A DNA stretch of 43,973 nucleotides from Thraustochytrium sp. TN22 (Eukaryota > Sar > Bigyra > Thraustochytrida > Thraustochytriidae). This document shows positions 1 through 10,153 of the stretch, one piece after another (within the stretch, counting starts at the first letter, position 1; each line of letters opens with the position of its first letter). Made by a program: the position numbers and the translations under genes. The notes under the pieces are model-generated. The model worked only from the letters and a program-made list of their open reading frames with translations, was not told where the DNA came from and searched no databases. The stretch is taken from positions 1 to 43,973 of the forward strand of contig JABLUY010000280.1 of the NCBI GenBank assembly GCA_013306675.1. The letters run 5' to 3'.

Positions 1-101
1 GACTCCAAAAGGTCCACACAAACGCCTACTACGAATACCACTGACTCGGTGTTAAAAGAGCGATGTCATGACGACCATTCTTTGGCTTTGACAACTGTAA
101 G

Positions 102-1172
102 TCAGAGGTCGAGTCCCGTGATCTTGACAGAGAGCGCCCAGAGCGTCTCGGCAAGCTGATCATCAAGAGCCATGTCCGTAATACCAAAGGAGAGCTCGAG
201 CGGGTGCGAGCCCGGCTTGCGGGCCGTGGGGATGTAGTACTCGCCGGTGATCTTGCGTTCGGAAATGATGGGCATGGCAAGGTAGAGCTGAGTCGTGGCG
301 CCCTCGCGCGGGGTGAGGCCGATGCGCGCAAAGGCGCTACGCACGCGCAAGATGGTCTCCTCACTCATGTACTTGGAGAGGAGCTTGCGAACCGGGCGGT
401 CAAGCTCGGTGTCGACCATGCCCGGATGCGCGCTGTTCACCATGATGCCCTTGCCCTCGAGACGGCGCGCGAGCGAGCGCGCGAATAAAATATTGGCGAG
501 CTTGCTGCGGCCGTAGGCCTGGGTCGCGTCGTATGTGGCCTCATCATTCATCTTCTCCACGTTGAAGGGGTCCTTGGGCGCGAATCGGTGGCCAAGGCTC
601 GAGACGGAGACTACGCGCGCTGCTGGCGCTGACTCGAGCGCCGGCAGCAGGCGCAGCGTCAGCGCGTAGTGCCCGATGTGATTGACCGCGAACTGCTGCT
701 CATAGCCATCCTTGCTCAGGCTGAAGGGCGTCTGCATGATGCCGGCGTTGTTGATGAGCATGTCGATGCGTGGTTCAGCCTCCAGCACGGCGTTGGCGAA
801 GGCCTCCACGGAGGCGAGCGAGGACAGCTCAAGACCGACGTCGAGCGCCACGGCGTTCTTGCACTGCGCCGGCGTCACGCCCTTCTCCTTGCAGAGGCGC
901 TGCACGGTGTCCTTGATCTTGGCCGCAGACCGGGCCGCAACCACGACCTTGGCGTCGTGCTTGAGCAGCTCGAGCGCCGAAGCGTAGCCCAGGCCGCTGT
1001 TGGCGCCCGTCACCAGCGCGACCTGGCCGTCCAGGTCCGGCATCTCCTCCAGCGACCACTCCGGCGGCGGCCAGAACATGCGGGCCTTGCCATCGCCAGC
1101 CAGGGCGAGCGCCACGACCAGCGCCACGGCTGTGACCACCACTGTCAGCGAGCAGCACCCGAGCGTCGCCAT
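102..1172 (-). CDS. Membrane-anchored short-chain dehydrogenase/reductase, paralog 1
   Basis: A 356-residue classical SDR of the retinol-dehydrogenase/WWOX-like type. Residues 8-26 form a hydrophobic N-terminal segment that should act as a signal anchor. It is followed by a WPPPEW motif (34-39) and a Rossmann fold. Visible are the cofactor motif TGANSGLG (55-62), NNAG (141-144), the catalytic serine in VSVSS (about 192) and YGRSK with Tyr220/Lys224. The Arg ending strand beta-2 (VVAAR) is typical of NADP(H) preference. The family oxidises or reduces alcohols, ketones or retinoids at membranes; the substrate cannot be read from sequence. The start is the only ATG placed before the hydrophobic segment. 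It is divergently transcribed from paralog 2. Confidence 0.9.
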   Translation of the reverse strand: MATLGCCSLTVVVTAVALVVALALAGDGKARMFWPPPEWSLEEMPDLDGQVALVTGANSGLGYASALELLKHDAKVVVAARSAAKIKDTVQRLCKEKGVTPAQCKNAVALDVGLELSSLASVEAFANAVLEAEPRIDMLINNAGIMQTPFSLSKDGYEQQFAVNHIGHYALTLRLLPALESAPAARVVSVSSLGHRFAPKDPFNVEKMNDEATYDATQAYGRSKLANILFARSLARRLEGKGIMVNSAHPGMVDTELDRPVRKLLSKYMSEETILRVRSAFARIGLTPREGATTQLYLAMPIISERKITGEYYIPTARKPGSHPLELSFGITDMALDDQLAETLWALSVKITGLDL

Positions 1173-1938
1173 GGCGCCCGAGTCCTCCGCGCCCGAGCCT
1201 CCGAGACCGTGACGTAGCCCAAGTCCTCGTCCTCGAAGCTTTTACTTTCACAGTCAGCGCAGGCTGCCTGTCTGATCAGCCTCGGCGCGTCGAGCCGGAT
1301 CGCCGCCGCGCGCCACGCCGACACCAACGTGGCGTGATTCCTCTGCTTTCCTCCTTATAACTGGTAACCAAAGGTCCAAAGGCGCTCGGAGCCTTGCCTT
1401 CAAGTTGGCCGCAGTGGTTGCACAGTGGCTGGCGTCACTGTCCGATTACTGCGCCGCTCTGCGCCGCTCTGCGAGCTCTGCAGCGCGCTCCACGGCGCAC
1501 CACGAAGGACCCGGACTTGGACATGCCGCGTACTCATCAGAGTCGTGACTTGCGACGACACAAAGGCCGCAAACGCACGCCTCCGGCCGGGCCGCGCACT
1601 GCACGTCACCGGCCCGAGACTCCGAGTCAGCGCACTGCACGGCGGCGGCGCAGCCTGGTCCGTAGCCTTCTTCGTTCGCCGGTCGTTCGCCGCCGCGGCA
1701 GACTCGGACGGCGCAGAGTGAGAGGGCGTGAGAGGCACGTTTGTGTCGTGCTTGGCTTGCCCCCCTTGCGACGCGCCCTTGCTTGCCCCGCCCGGGGTCC
1801 AGTCCCGAAGAGGCGGCAAATCCCTGTCAAACCTCTTGCTCGGCGGCGTCGAGCTAGCTAGCTAGCTAGGCCCAGAGACAGGACAGGCCACGGCGTGCGA
1901 CGCAGCAGCCGGGTGGAGGCGCCGAGGCTTTCGCCAGG
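1173..1938. promoter_or_regulatory. Divergent intergenic region between SDR paralogs 1 and 2
   Basis: 766 bp separate the two outward-facing start codons, so both promoters must lie here. Open frames on both strands look like GC-driven noise with no family signature. The only clear structure is a short tetranucleotide array about 70 bp before the paralog 2 ATG. No TATA box was seen. Confidence 0.5.
1853..1869. repeat. (GCTA)4 microsatellite
   Basis: Four uninterrupted GCTA units lie about 70 bp upstream of the paralog 2 ATG. The unit, read as TAGC/GCTA, is self-complementary. The same unit recurs at 26872-26902 and, shorter, at 35431-35439 and 42174-42183, always outside genes. Confidence 0.85.
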
Positions 1939-3009
1939 ATGATGTCGTGCGCCGCGTTGGTGTTGCTGGCTGCCGTGGCTGGGACGCTGCTGCTGAGCCT
2001 GGTCATCGACGGCCAGATGCGCATGTACTGGCCGCCGCCGACGTGGACGCTGGAGGATATCCCGGCGCTGGACGGGCAGACGGCGCTGGTGACGGGCGCC
2101 AACACGGGCCTGGGCTATGAGACAGCGCTGGAGCTGCTCAAGCATGGTAGCAGGGTCATCCTCACGACGCGGACGGCCAAGAAGGCGCACGACACGGCGA
2201 AGCGCCTGTGCGCGGAGCCCGGCGTGACAAAGGCGCAATGCGAGAATGTCGTCGCTCTGGATCTCGGCCTGCAGCTCGCGTCGCTGGAGTCGGTGCGCGA
2301 GTTTGCTGATGCGGTGCTCGCAAGCGAGAAGCGCATCGACATGCTCATTCTGAACGCCGGCATCGCGGTCACCGAGCTGCAGTTGTCAGAAGAGGGTCAC
2401 GAGCTGCACTTCGCCGTGAACCACTTGGCCCACTACGCGCTCACGCTGCGGCTGATGCCACTGATTCGCGCGGCGCCGGGGGCCCGCATCGTGAGCGTGT
2501 CGAGTCTTGGGCACTCTTTTGCGCCAAAGGATGACCCCTTCGACCTGGCCAAGATGAAAGACGCCGCGAACTTCGCGCACTTTCCTTTTTACGGCCGCAG
2601 CAAGCTGGCCAACATCCTCTTTGCGCGCTCCCTGGCGCACCGCCTCGAGGGCAGCGGCATTGTCTCCAACAGCGTGCACCCAGGCTTCGTGAGCACGGAG
2701 CTGACTCGGTACGCGCGCGAGGCGGTGTCCAAGGTGGTCAACAGTGAGTGGCTGGCCAACACGGCAGCCGATATCGTCATGTCGTTGGTGCTCAAGCCCA
2801 AGCAGGGTGCCATCACGCAGCTCTACTTGGCCATGCCGGAGGTCGCGCGCAAGGGCATCACCGGCCAATATTATGTGCCCACCGCGCGCCCCGTCGATTC
2901 CAGCCCGTTCGCCCTCGCGGCCGGCATCACTCCGGCAGCCCTCAACGACACGCTGGCGGAAGAGCTTTGGGCTCTCTCGGCCCAGCTCACTGGCCTCGAC
3001 CTGGAGTAG
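1939..3009 (+). CDS. Membrane-anchored short-chain dehydrogenase/reductase, paralog 2
   Basis: A 356-residue SDR, paralogous to its three neighbours along its whole length. It has a hydrophobic N-terminal anchor (5-23), WPPPTW (31-36), the cofactor motif TGANTGLG (52-59), a catalytic SS pair (188-189) and YGRSK (Tyr218, Lys222). The usual NNAG is LNAG (138-141), a conservative change just before the core NAG. Arg78 after strand beta-2 again suggests NADP(H). Two consecutive ATGs open the frame; the first is used here. It is divergent to paralog 1 and convergent with paralog 3, with only 72 bp between the two stop codons. The substrate is unknown. Confidence 0.9.
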   Translation: MMSCAALVLLAAVAGTLLLSLVIDGQMRMYWPPPTWTLEDIPALDGQTALVTGANTGLGYETALELLKHGSRVILTTRTAKKAHDTAKRLCAEPGVTKAQCENVVALDLGLQLASLESVREFADAVLASEKRIDMLILNAGIAVTELQLSEEGHELHFAVNHLAHYALTLRLMPLIRAAPGARIVSVSSLGHSFAPKDDPFDLAKMKDAANFAHFPFYGRSKLANILFARSLAHRLEGSGIVSNSVHPGFVSTELTRYAREAVSKVVNSEWLANTAADIVMSLVLKPKQGAITQLYLAMPEVARKGITGQYYVPTARPVDSSPFALAAGITPAALNDTLAEELWALSAQLTGLDLE

Positions 3010-3081
3010 TAGGAGCAAGTGCAAATCTAAGCCAAAGTGCCGTGTCCTGCAACAAAGGAGTGCTAACGTCGACTTCATGGA

Positions 3082-4200
3082 TCATGACAAATCCAGCCCT
3101 GTAAGCTGAACGCTAAGCTTCCAGAGCTCGCGGGCAAGGGCCTCATCCCGAGCCTGATCCGAGATGGAGAACGAGACATCGACCGGGTGCGAGGCCACGG
3201 GACGGGCGAACGGAACATAGTACTGGCCGGTGATGTTGCGCTCCACCACGTCAGGCATGGCGAGGAAGAGCTGCGTGGAGGCGCCGTCCCGCGCACCGAG
3301 CATCCACTGATCCTCCATCAGCCCGCGCACCTTGGAGAACATAAAGAGGCATGCCTTGATGACCACCTGCTCCACGCTCGCGTCAGCTTGGTGTCTGGAC
3401 ATGATAGACACGTTATGCGCCGGGGCGTAGCGCCACACCTCCGTCTTAACCATGCCGGGATGCGCAGCGTTGACAAAGAGCCCCGGTTTCCGGCGCGCCA
3501 ACTCGCTTGCGAAGAGAATGTTGGCCACCTTGCTCCGGCTGTAGGCCGCGACAGGATCGTACACGGTCTCGTCCTTCATCTTGTCCAGGTCGAGCAGATC
3601 CTTGGGTGCCCAGCGGTGGGCGGCGCTCGTCACGCACACCACGCGCGCGGGAGGCTGCGCCGCGTCCAGCAGCGGCGCGAGGCGCATCGTCAGCGCGAAG
3701 TGACCGAGGTGGTTCACCCCGAACTGCTGCTCGTGGCCGTCCTCTGTGAGGCCATAGGGCGTCACAAAGATGCCCGCATTGTTAATGAGCATGTCCAGGC
3801 GAGTCTCGGTCGCGAGAATGTGCTCTGCGAAGGCTTGAACGGACGCCAGTGAGGCCAGGTCCAGGCCGACCTCTGGCACCACCACGAGCGGGCACAACGC
3901 CTCGGAGACAGTTTCTTCGGCACACAGCCGCTGCGCAGCCTCTTGCATCTTGGCCGGAGAGCGCGCCGCCACGATCACGCGGGCACCGCGCTTGACGAGC
4001 TCCAGCGCGGTCGCGTAGCCCAAGCCCGAGTTGGCGCCCGTCACCAGCGCGGTCTGCCCGTCCAGCGCCGGCATGTCCTCTAGAGCCCACTGCGGCGGCG
4101 GCCAGTATACTCGCAGCGAGCCATCGCTCAAAAGGTTGCTCAGCGCGCCGTAAAGGACGCTGCCCAACGCCACGGCCACCGCCATCGCCATGCCCCGCAT
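3082..4200 (-). CDS. Membrane-anchored short-chain dehydrogenase/reductase, paralog 3
   Basis: A 372-residue SDR. The frame stays open 41 codons further upstream, but that extension is Arg/Pro-rich and unlike the paralogs. The ATG at 4200 puts the hydrophobic segment (5-24) at the N terminus as in the other copies. Motifs: WPPPQW (33-38), TGANSGLG (54-61), NNAG (140-143), catalytic TS (191-192) and YSRSK (Tyr220, Lys224). It is closest to paralog 4, sharing the DGSLR..WPP..W and ALELVKRGAR blocks, which points to a recent tandem duplication. A CACGTG box lies 33 bp upstream, and a CRE plus second CACGTG about 230 bp upstream. The substrate is unknown. Confidence 0.9.
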   Translation of the reverse strand: MRGMAMAVAVALGSVLYGALSNLLSDGSLRVYWPPPQWALEDMPALDGQTALVTGANSGLGYATALELVKRGARVIVAARSPAKMQEAAQRLCAEETVSEALCPLVVVPEVGLDLASLASVQAFAEHILATETRLDMLINNAGIFVTPYGLTEDGHEQQFGVNHLGHFALTMRLAPLLDAAQPPARVVCVTSAAHRWAPKDLLDLDKMKDETVYDPVAAYSRSKVANILFASELARRKPGLFVNAAHPGMVKTEVWRYAPAHNVSIMSRHQADASVEQVVIKACLFMFSKVRGLMEDQWMLGARDGASTQLFLAMPDVVERNITGQYYVPFARPVASHPVDVSFSISDQARDEALARELWKLSVQLTGLDLS

Positions 4201-4232
4201 CGTGTCCAGGCTTTTCCGCGAGTGAAGAGGTC

Positions 4233-4238
4233 CACGTG
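4233..4238. promoter_or_regulatory. CACGTG box just upstream of SDR paralog 3
   Basis: A perfect palindromic CACGTG, preceded by TC, lies 33 bp before the paralog 3 ATG. The same TCCACGTG string lies 77 bp before the start of paralog 4. CACGTG is the classical E-box/G-box bound by bHLH or bZIP factors. Function here is inferred from position and recurrence. Confidence 0.45.
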
Positions 4239-4429
4239 CTGGAGTCGGCGTGGGTCGCGACCCAGGCTGCGCGGAGCGCTCTCCGCACGCGTGCGCCTCT
4301 GCTCCCTTGCGCCAACGCCGCACGCCACGGCGCCTGGAGTCCTGACAGTGAGATGACGCGTGTGCGATGTGTCGAGCGCTGTCGAGCGCAGTGCAGTGCT
4401 CGGAGCTGGCTCAGCTGTGGAAGAAACCG

Positions 4430-4446
4430 TGACGTCACATCACGTG
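4430..4446. promoter_or_regulatory. CRE palindrome next to a CACGTG box
   Basis: TGACGTCA, the full 8-bp CRE palindrome bound by bZIP factors, spans 4430-4437. CACGTG follows at 4441-4446, three bases away. The pair lies about 230 bp upstream of the paralog 3 start. Two full palindromes side by side are unlikely by chance but have not been tested. Confidence 0.45.
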
Positions 4447-4698
4447 CGGTGGCTACTTGTCAGGAGCTCAAGGCGGCCTCTCTAAGGCCAAGGCGGTCAA
4501 GAAGCAGAACCCTGTACTTCTTTTGGAGAATGAAAGTCAACACCTTGGGCAAAAGCAGAACTGTCTCGTCATGTCAGGACGAGGGTGCCACCATCGAACT
4601 TGCACCACCCCTTTACAACGTATGTCAAGACTTGCCGCAAGGTGACACTCGCCCGGCACTCGTATTGAAGTCAAGCATTGGGCCCAAGATCGAGCTCT

Positions 4699-4770
4699 CG
4701 CTTCTTCAGGCGCGCATGCTTCTTCAGAAGCTCTTGCTTCTTCAGGAGCTCTTGCTCCTTCAGGAGAGGT
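4699..4770. repeat. Imperfect short tandem repeat at the 3' end of SDR paralog 4
   Basis: Four imperfect copies of a 15-18 bp unit built on CTTCTTCAGGAGCTCTTG run into the stop-codon region of paralog 4. They lie mostly in its 3' untranslated part. No coding role is apparent. Confidence 0.7.
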
Positions 4771-5886
4771 CGACTCCGGTGAGCTTGGCGCTCACCTCCC
4801 AAAGTTCGCGCGCGAGCTCCTCGTCGCAGGCCTGGTTGGCGAGCCCGAAGGAAAGGGCGATGAGCGGAGTGGAATCAGCAGGACGGGCCATGGGAACGTA
4901 GTATTGGCCCGTGATGTTGAGCTCCGCCATGTGGGGCATGGCAAGGAAGAGCTGCGTGGTGGCCCCTTCCTGCGCGGTGAGCATGAAAACGTCCGCGACA
5001 TTGTCTCTGATTTGGAGAACAAGGTACAGGAGGGCCTTGATGATTCTGTGCTCGAGGTGGGCGTCGGGCTGGTGGTCCGTCGCAAAGGAGGTCCCATGCT
5101 GCGACATGTGTCGCCAGACCTCCGTCTGCACAAGACCCGGATTCAAAGAGTTGGCGAAGATCTTCGGGTTCCGGCGTGCCAGTTCGCTGGCGAAGAGGAT
5201 GTTGGCCGCCTTGCTGCGGCCGTACGCCAGGAGAGGGTCATAAAGCGCCTCGTCGTTGATCTTGTCCACGTCGAAGGGGTCCACGCTCGGCGCGTAGCGG
5301 TGCGCAACGCTGGAGACGCTGACCACTCGCGCGGGCGGCTGCGTCGCCTCCAGCAGCGGCATGAGGCGCATCGTCAGCGCGAAGTGGCCAAGGTGGTTCA
5401 CTCCGAACTGCTGCTCGTAGCCGTCCTCGGTGAGGCCGTACGGTGTTGCAAAGATGCCCGCGTTGTTGATGAGCATATCCAAGCGGTCCTCTGTGGCCAA
5501 CACGTGGTCCGCGAACGCCTCCACGGAGGCCAGCGACGAGAGGTCAAGGCCACCTCCGGCACCACCGCGCGCGCGCAGGCGGCCTCGGAGACGTCGTCCT
5601 CGGCACACATACGCTGTGCGGCCTCGCGCATCTTGCTCGTAGATCGCGCAGCCATCAGCACGCGGGCGCCGCGCTTGACGAGCTCGAGCGCCGTCGCATA
5701 CCCCAGGCCTGAGTTCGCGCCTGTGACCAGCGCCGTCTGCCCTTCCAGCGCCGGCATCAGGTCCAGGCTCCACTGCGCCGGCGGCCAGTGGAGCCTCAGA
5801 GAGCCATCAGCCAACAGATTTGTCACCACGAAGGCCAGCACAGCCGCCGCAGCGACCGCCACGGCCTTGCGCGCGCTCGTCTTCAT
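4760..5886 (-). pseudogene. SDR paralog 4, broken by a one-base frameshift
   Basis: This is a complete SDR in content but split over two frames. Residues from the ATG at 5886 give the anchor, WPPAQW and TGANSGLG up to VVPEVA. The downstream frame gives the rest: DLSSLASVEAF, NNAG, VSVSS, YGRSK and the conserved C terminus ending LTGVDLS at 4760. Compared with paralog 3, one G is missing between 5551 and 5552. The remaining sequence is intact with no other lesion. It is therefore either a very young pseudogene or an assembly or sequencing error. A codon earlier in the frame (5904) is GTG, so 5886 is the first ATG. As written, the product would stop after about 162 residues without a catalytic site. 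Confidence 0.8.
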
Positions 5887-5962
5887 CCCGAAGACCGGAT
5901 GCACCGCTCGCCAGCCCCGCCGACGAGACCGCCGAGACCTTTATGGGTTTGCTTTCTGCTTC

Positions 5963-5968
5963 CACGTG
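5963..5968. promoter_or_regulatory. CACGTG box upstream of SDR paralog 4
   Basis: A perfect CACGTG lies 77 bp before the paralog 4 ATG, with the same TC prefix as the box before paralog 3. It was probably copied with the gene. Confidence 0.4.
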
Positions 5969-7806
5969 ATGGTGGTTCTCCTACGCTGTCCGCGACGTCC
6001 GAAACAATTTCAGCACGCCCAAAACCCGTACTTTATCCTCGACAACTAAGGCGTTTGTTCGCTGGGCGCGCTGGGCGGGACACTTCTTGGAGGAAAGGTC
6101 AGACCATTTGTTCTTTGCAAATGACACGCCCGTCAGACGCGCAGCAGGAGGCCGCCGCAGAGCCCGCGTGCGGTTTTGCCATGGCAGGCAACCGCCACGT
6201 TGTGTCAAGCAGCTGGCGCCTGCACTAGCGTTGCGCGACGAAAGAGAGAGGTGGCAAGCCCCTTACGGACGCTGCTCATGCTGATTGTGGGTGGGGCTAC
6301 GGGTACCATGGGTTACGGAGTCAGCTGATGGCGATAAAAAAGGTGATGACGTCGACCTACAGACGCCCAAGAGGGGCTTCTTCGATCCGAGGTCCGTGGC
6401 TCTGCGTCGCGGCTGCCCTGTCGCTGAATCGCATTGATCAGCAAGTACGCAGGGGCGCGTTCATGTCGTCCAGGCTGACCACGGGTGCATAGTATGCCGT
6501 CCGTGTGCCCAGGCCAGGTCCACAATGATCGCCAGCAATGACTATACACGCTGGCCCGTGCACAGGCTCACGCGCCACACTTGAAATCTCACAAGCGCGC
6601 ATGCTCGCAGGCCACATCCCAACAAGCCGGGGAAAGTTTCATTGCAGCCCTCCTGCATGTTTTTTTCTCCTCCGCGAGCGCGGCATGACTGTGTTTCCGG
6701 TTGTCAAGCCGCTCCCAACTGGTGATTTCTCCTTCTCCACGCACCGCCTGGTGCCCGGTCGCAAGGCGAGGCAGCAAGCGCGAGGACGAGAGCAGCAGGC
6801 GAGGCACGGCGGCTCGGAGGGCTAGCCATCGGTGCCATACGAGCTGGAAAAGAGCCTGGCGAGCTTGCTGACATGCGAGTCATGCGAAAAGCACCCAGGG
6901 ACTCCACGAGTGATCTTGCGTTGTCCGAACAGCGAGCGATCGACTGAGAGAGCGCATAGAGAGTGTAAATCTCTTGCAGCTGCGCTTCTGAAGGCAAGCG
7001 TGCCGCACGAGAGTCCATGAAGTGAAAGAAACTGGTACATCCTGAGTTCCGGACACCATTCAACGTATTATAAAATAAAAGACAAATTATTTTGTATCTT
7101 ATACCAGCGTCAAGGATTTTGCTGCCGCGGCGCGGTCTTGTGGTGGCTGTGGTGATTAACTTGTGTGGTGACAAGCCTAGGCTAATCAAGAAGCATCGAG
7201 ACTGCAGTGCTTGGATAATTTGACGGACATAGGTTATTCGCTTGCCTACTAGCTCGAAAAGCAAGCTTAGGTGCGCGCACAAGCGCCTGTCACCGGACCG
7301 GAGAGCAAACCATACCACTTGCACCCATCCGATCCACCTGTGCTGAGAGACGACGAGACGAAGAGATACTTGCATGAAAATTTGAACCCAAGGGGCCTAC
7401 TTTAGGTAAACTTCTCTCCGGCTGCGCCCTTCCACAGCTCTGTCTCTCTCTCGGTCTGCTGCCTGTTCCCTGGAGTAGCAACGCAACGCAAAGTTCACGC
7501 CGCGCCCATACGGGGGGGTTCCTCAAGCACGTCGCGGCGGCGCTGGCAGCGCCGACAGCGCCTTCACGCTTGAGCGCACGCCGCCACGGCCCTAACTGTA
7601 CATCAGCATCTTGAGCTCACTCACGCGGGCGGCTTCGTTCGACCTCTACAGCAGCGGAAAGGCTGCTGCCTGCGCTGCCACGTTTGATTGTGAGAGAGCC
7701 AACCTCGCTAACTGTAAGGCTCGCTGGATGGCCGCTGGGCTCGCTGGAGCGCGCGGCCGCGCGGCGCGCCCGGCCAGCAAAGCTGCGCGCGGCGGCGCGG
7801 CGGCGC
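5969..7806. other. Gene-poor interval with an AT-rich patch
   Basis: About 1.8 kb with no supported gene. It lies between the divergent paralog 4 and WDR33 starts, so it must hold both promoters. The most distinct part is an AT-rich patch near 7050-7110 in an otherwise GC-rich region. The longest frame here (6704-7375, minus) has no recognisable domain and mixed composition and is not called. No tRNA-like structure was found. Confidence 0.5.
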
Positions 7807-7831
7807 GGGGGCGCGGGCGGGCGCGGGCGGG
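7807..7831 (+). promoter_or_regulatory. G-quadruplex-type motif in the WDR33 leader
   Basis: Five runs of at least three G separated by 1-3 bases lie on the sense strand, 36 bp before the WDR33 ATG. The run sits inside a longer GGGC/GCGC-rich stretch (about 7800-7862). It satisfies the standard G4 pattern. Folding in RNA or DNA is untested. Confidence 0.5.
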
Positions 7832-7867
7832 CGCGCGCGGGCGGGCGCGCGCGGGCGCGCGGCAGAC

Positions 7868-10121
7868 ATGGGCCAGGCGGGCGATGACGACGACATGGAC
7901 GAGCTGGAGCGGCGCGACCGAGAGCGCGAGCGCGACGGCGGGCGGCGGCGCGGCGGCAAGGGCGACGCCAACGAGGAGGATGAGACGATGGAGGACGCAG
8001 GCGGCGAGGAGGGCGGCGGCGGCGAGGGCGGAGACGACGACAACATGCTGGTGGAGCCGCAGATGCGGTCGGATCGCGCGTACCTGGACATTGGGTGCGG
8101 GATCACGCAGATGCTCACGGAGGACCGCGTGTTCAAGCGGCAGAACGATTGGCGCGACCGCTGGTACCTGCAGCCGAGCCCGGCGTACAAGCGCTTCCTG
8201 CTGCCGCCGAGTGAGCACCTGGACCAGCCCGAGGCGAGCCTCACATCGCGGTACTGCCACACAAGTCTGGCGCGCACGCGGTACCCGATTTTCGCGGTCA
8301 AGTGGAGCCCAGATGGGCGGCGGCTCATCACGGCGTCGCAAAAGGGCGAATTCATGCTGTGGAGCAGCTTCGGCTTCATCGCCGACAGCACCATCAGCGG
8401 CCAAAGCGTCGTGCGCACCATGACGTGGACGAACAACGGCGAGTACATGTTGACGGGCGACATGGACGGCAGCATCAAGTACTGGAACCCGCAGATGCGG
8501 CCGCAGCAGGACCTCGCGGCGCACGACGGTGCGGTGCGTGAGGTCAGCTTCAGCCCGACGGACCTTAAATTCGTGAGCTGCTCCGACGACGTGCAGGTCA
8601 AGCTGTGGGACTTCGAGACGGCACGTGAGGAGCTCGTGCTGCGCGGCCACGGCTTCGAGGTCAAGACAGCGCAGTGGCACCCGTTCAAGTCACTCGTCGT
8701 AACAGGCTCGCGGGACAAGCAGATCAAGCTGTGGAACCCGCGCTCCGGCAAGGAGCTGTGCACGATCCTCGGCCACAACAATGCGGTCAGCGCTGCACGC
8801 TGGAACCCGATCAACGGCAACTGGTTCGCCACCGCCAGCCGCGACAAGACCGTGCGCGTCTTTGATATCCGCATGTTGCGCAAGGCCGACCCCTGCCTGT
8901 ACACGCTGCCGGGCCACAACACCGAGGTGTACTCGCTGGCCTGGCACCCGCAGCACGAGCAGGTGCTCGTATCGGGCGGTTATGATGGCTGCATGATCTT
9001 CTGGCTCGTGCACGGCCCGGACAAGGAAGTCAAGGCGCAGGCCACCGTGCCGGCCGCGCACGAGGGCTCCATTTGGACCATGGACTGGAGCCCGGCCGGG
9101 AACCTGCTCTGCACGGGTAGCCAGGACCGCACGGCCAAGTTCTGGAGCCGCATGCGCCCCGGCATGGGCGAACTTCTCCTCTATAAGGGCTACCTGCGCT
9201 GCGTCGACGAGCTCGACATCCTGCGCGAGATGAACAACGCGCCGCCCACCTTTCAGGAGTACGAGAGCTTTGTCGAGCAGAAGGAGTCCGAGGCCGCCAG
9301 CTTGCTGGATGTCGCCGAGCTCAAGCGCGCTTCGGACCCGGCCGAGCTCCAGTTCGACCAGGTCCTCGCGCACGGCAAGAAGTTTTTCGATGACTTTCTC
9401 TCGCCTGCGCAGCTGCAGCGCGACTGCGCCACCAAGACCATCCCGGGCTTGGACGGTCCGATTGGTCTGGATGCCGCCGCCAAGCAGGCCGTCCCTCCCA
9501 GCGTGCCGCCCAAGGTCTTTTACACCTTCAACGACGGCGCCAATTATTCTGCGGACTTCGACATGGACAGCTACGTTCGCGTCATGAGCAGCGGCCTCCT
9601 GGAGAAGCGTGACCCGGCCCTGGCCAGTCAGCGCGAGGACATGGGCGCCGACGGCACCATGGGCGGCAGCGGCATGCGCGTCGGCGGTGGCGGCGCCATG
9701 GGCGGCGGCCCGGGCGGCGCCAATGGCCCAGGCGCAGGTGGCGGTGTCGGCGGGGCCATGGGCGCCAACTTCGGCGCGGGCGCTGGCGGTCGCGAGGTCG
9801 ACCTCAGCTCGCTTCCAGAGCCGCGCATCACCGGTGTGGTCAAGATGTTTGACGATGGCAAAGGCTTCGGTTTTGTCAAGCCACACGACCCCAAGTACCC
9901 GGACCTCTTTGCGCAGCGCTACGACATCGTGCCGGGCTACGGCAAGAACGGCGAGCAGCGCCTGGACCGCGGTGACATCGTCGTCTTCCGAGTCGAGGTC
10001 GGCGAAAATCGCCGCACCGGCGCCACGCAGCAGAAAGCCAAGCAGATCGTGCACGCCGACTATGACAAGGAGCGAACCAAGCACGTTCGGGACCGCCCGC
10101 GCAACCACTTTGACGACCGAC

Positions 10122-10153
<32 letters not shown>

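Noticed and set aside
4201-4323. 41-residue N-terminal extension of SDR paralog 3
   Set aside because: Arg/Pro-rich, not shared by the paralogs, and it would bury the signal anchor; it also overlaps the CACGTG box.
6704-7375. 223-residue minus-strand frame in the gene-poor interval
   Set aside because: Crosses the AT-rich patch, mixed composition, no domain and no homolog recognised.
7375-7395. tRNA B-box-like TTGAACC
   Set aside because: Only part of the consensus; no A box or cloverleaf arms at the right spacing.
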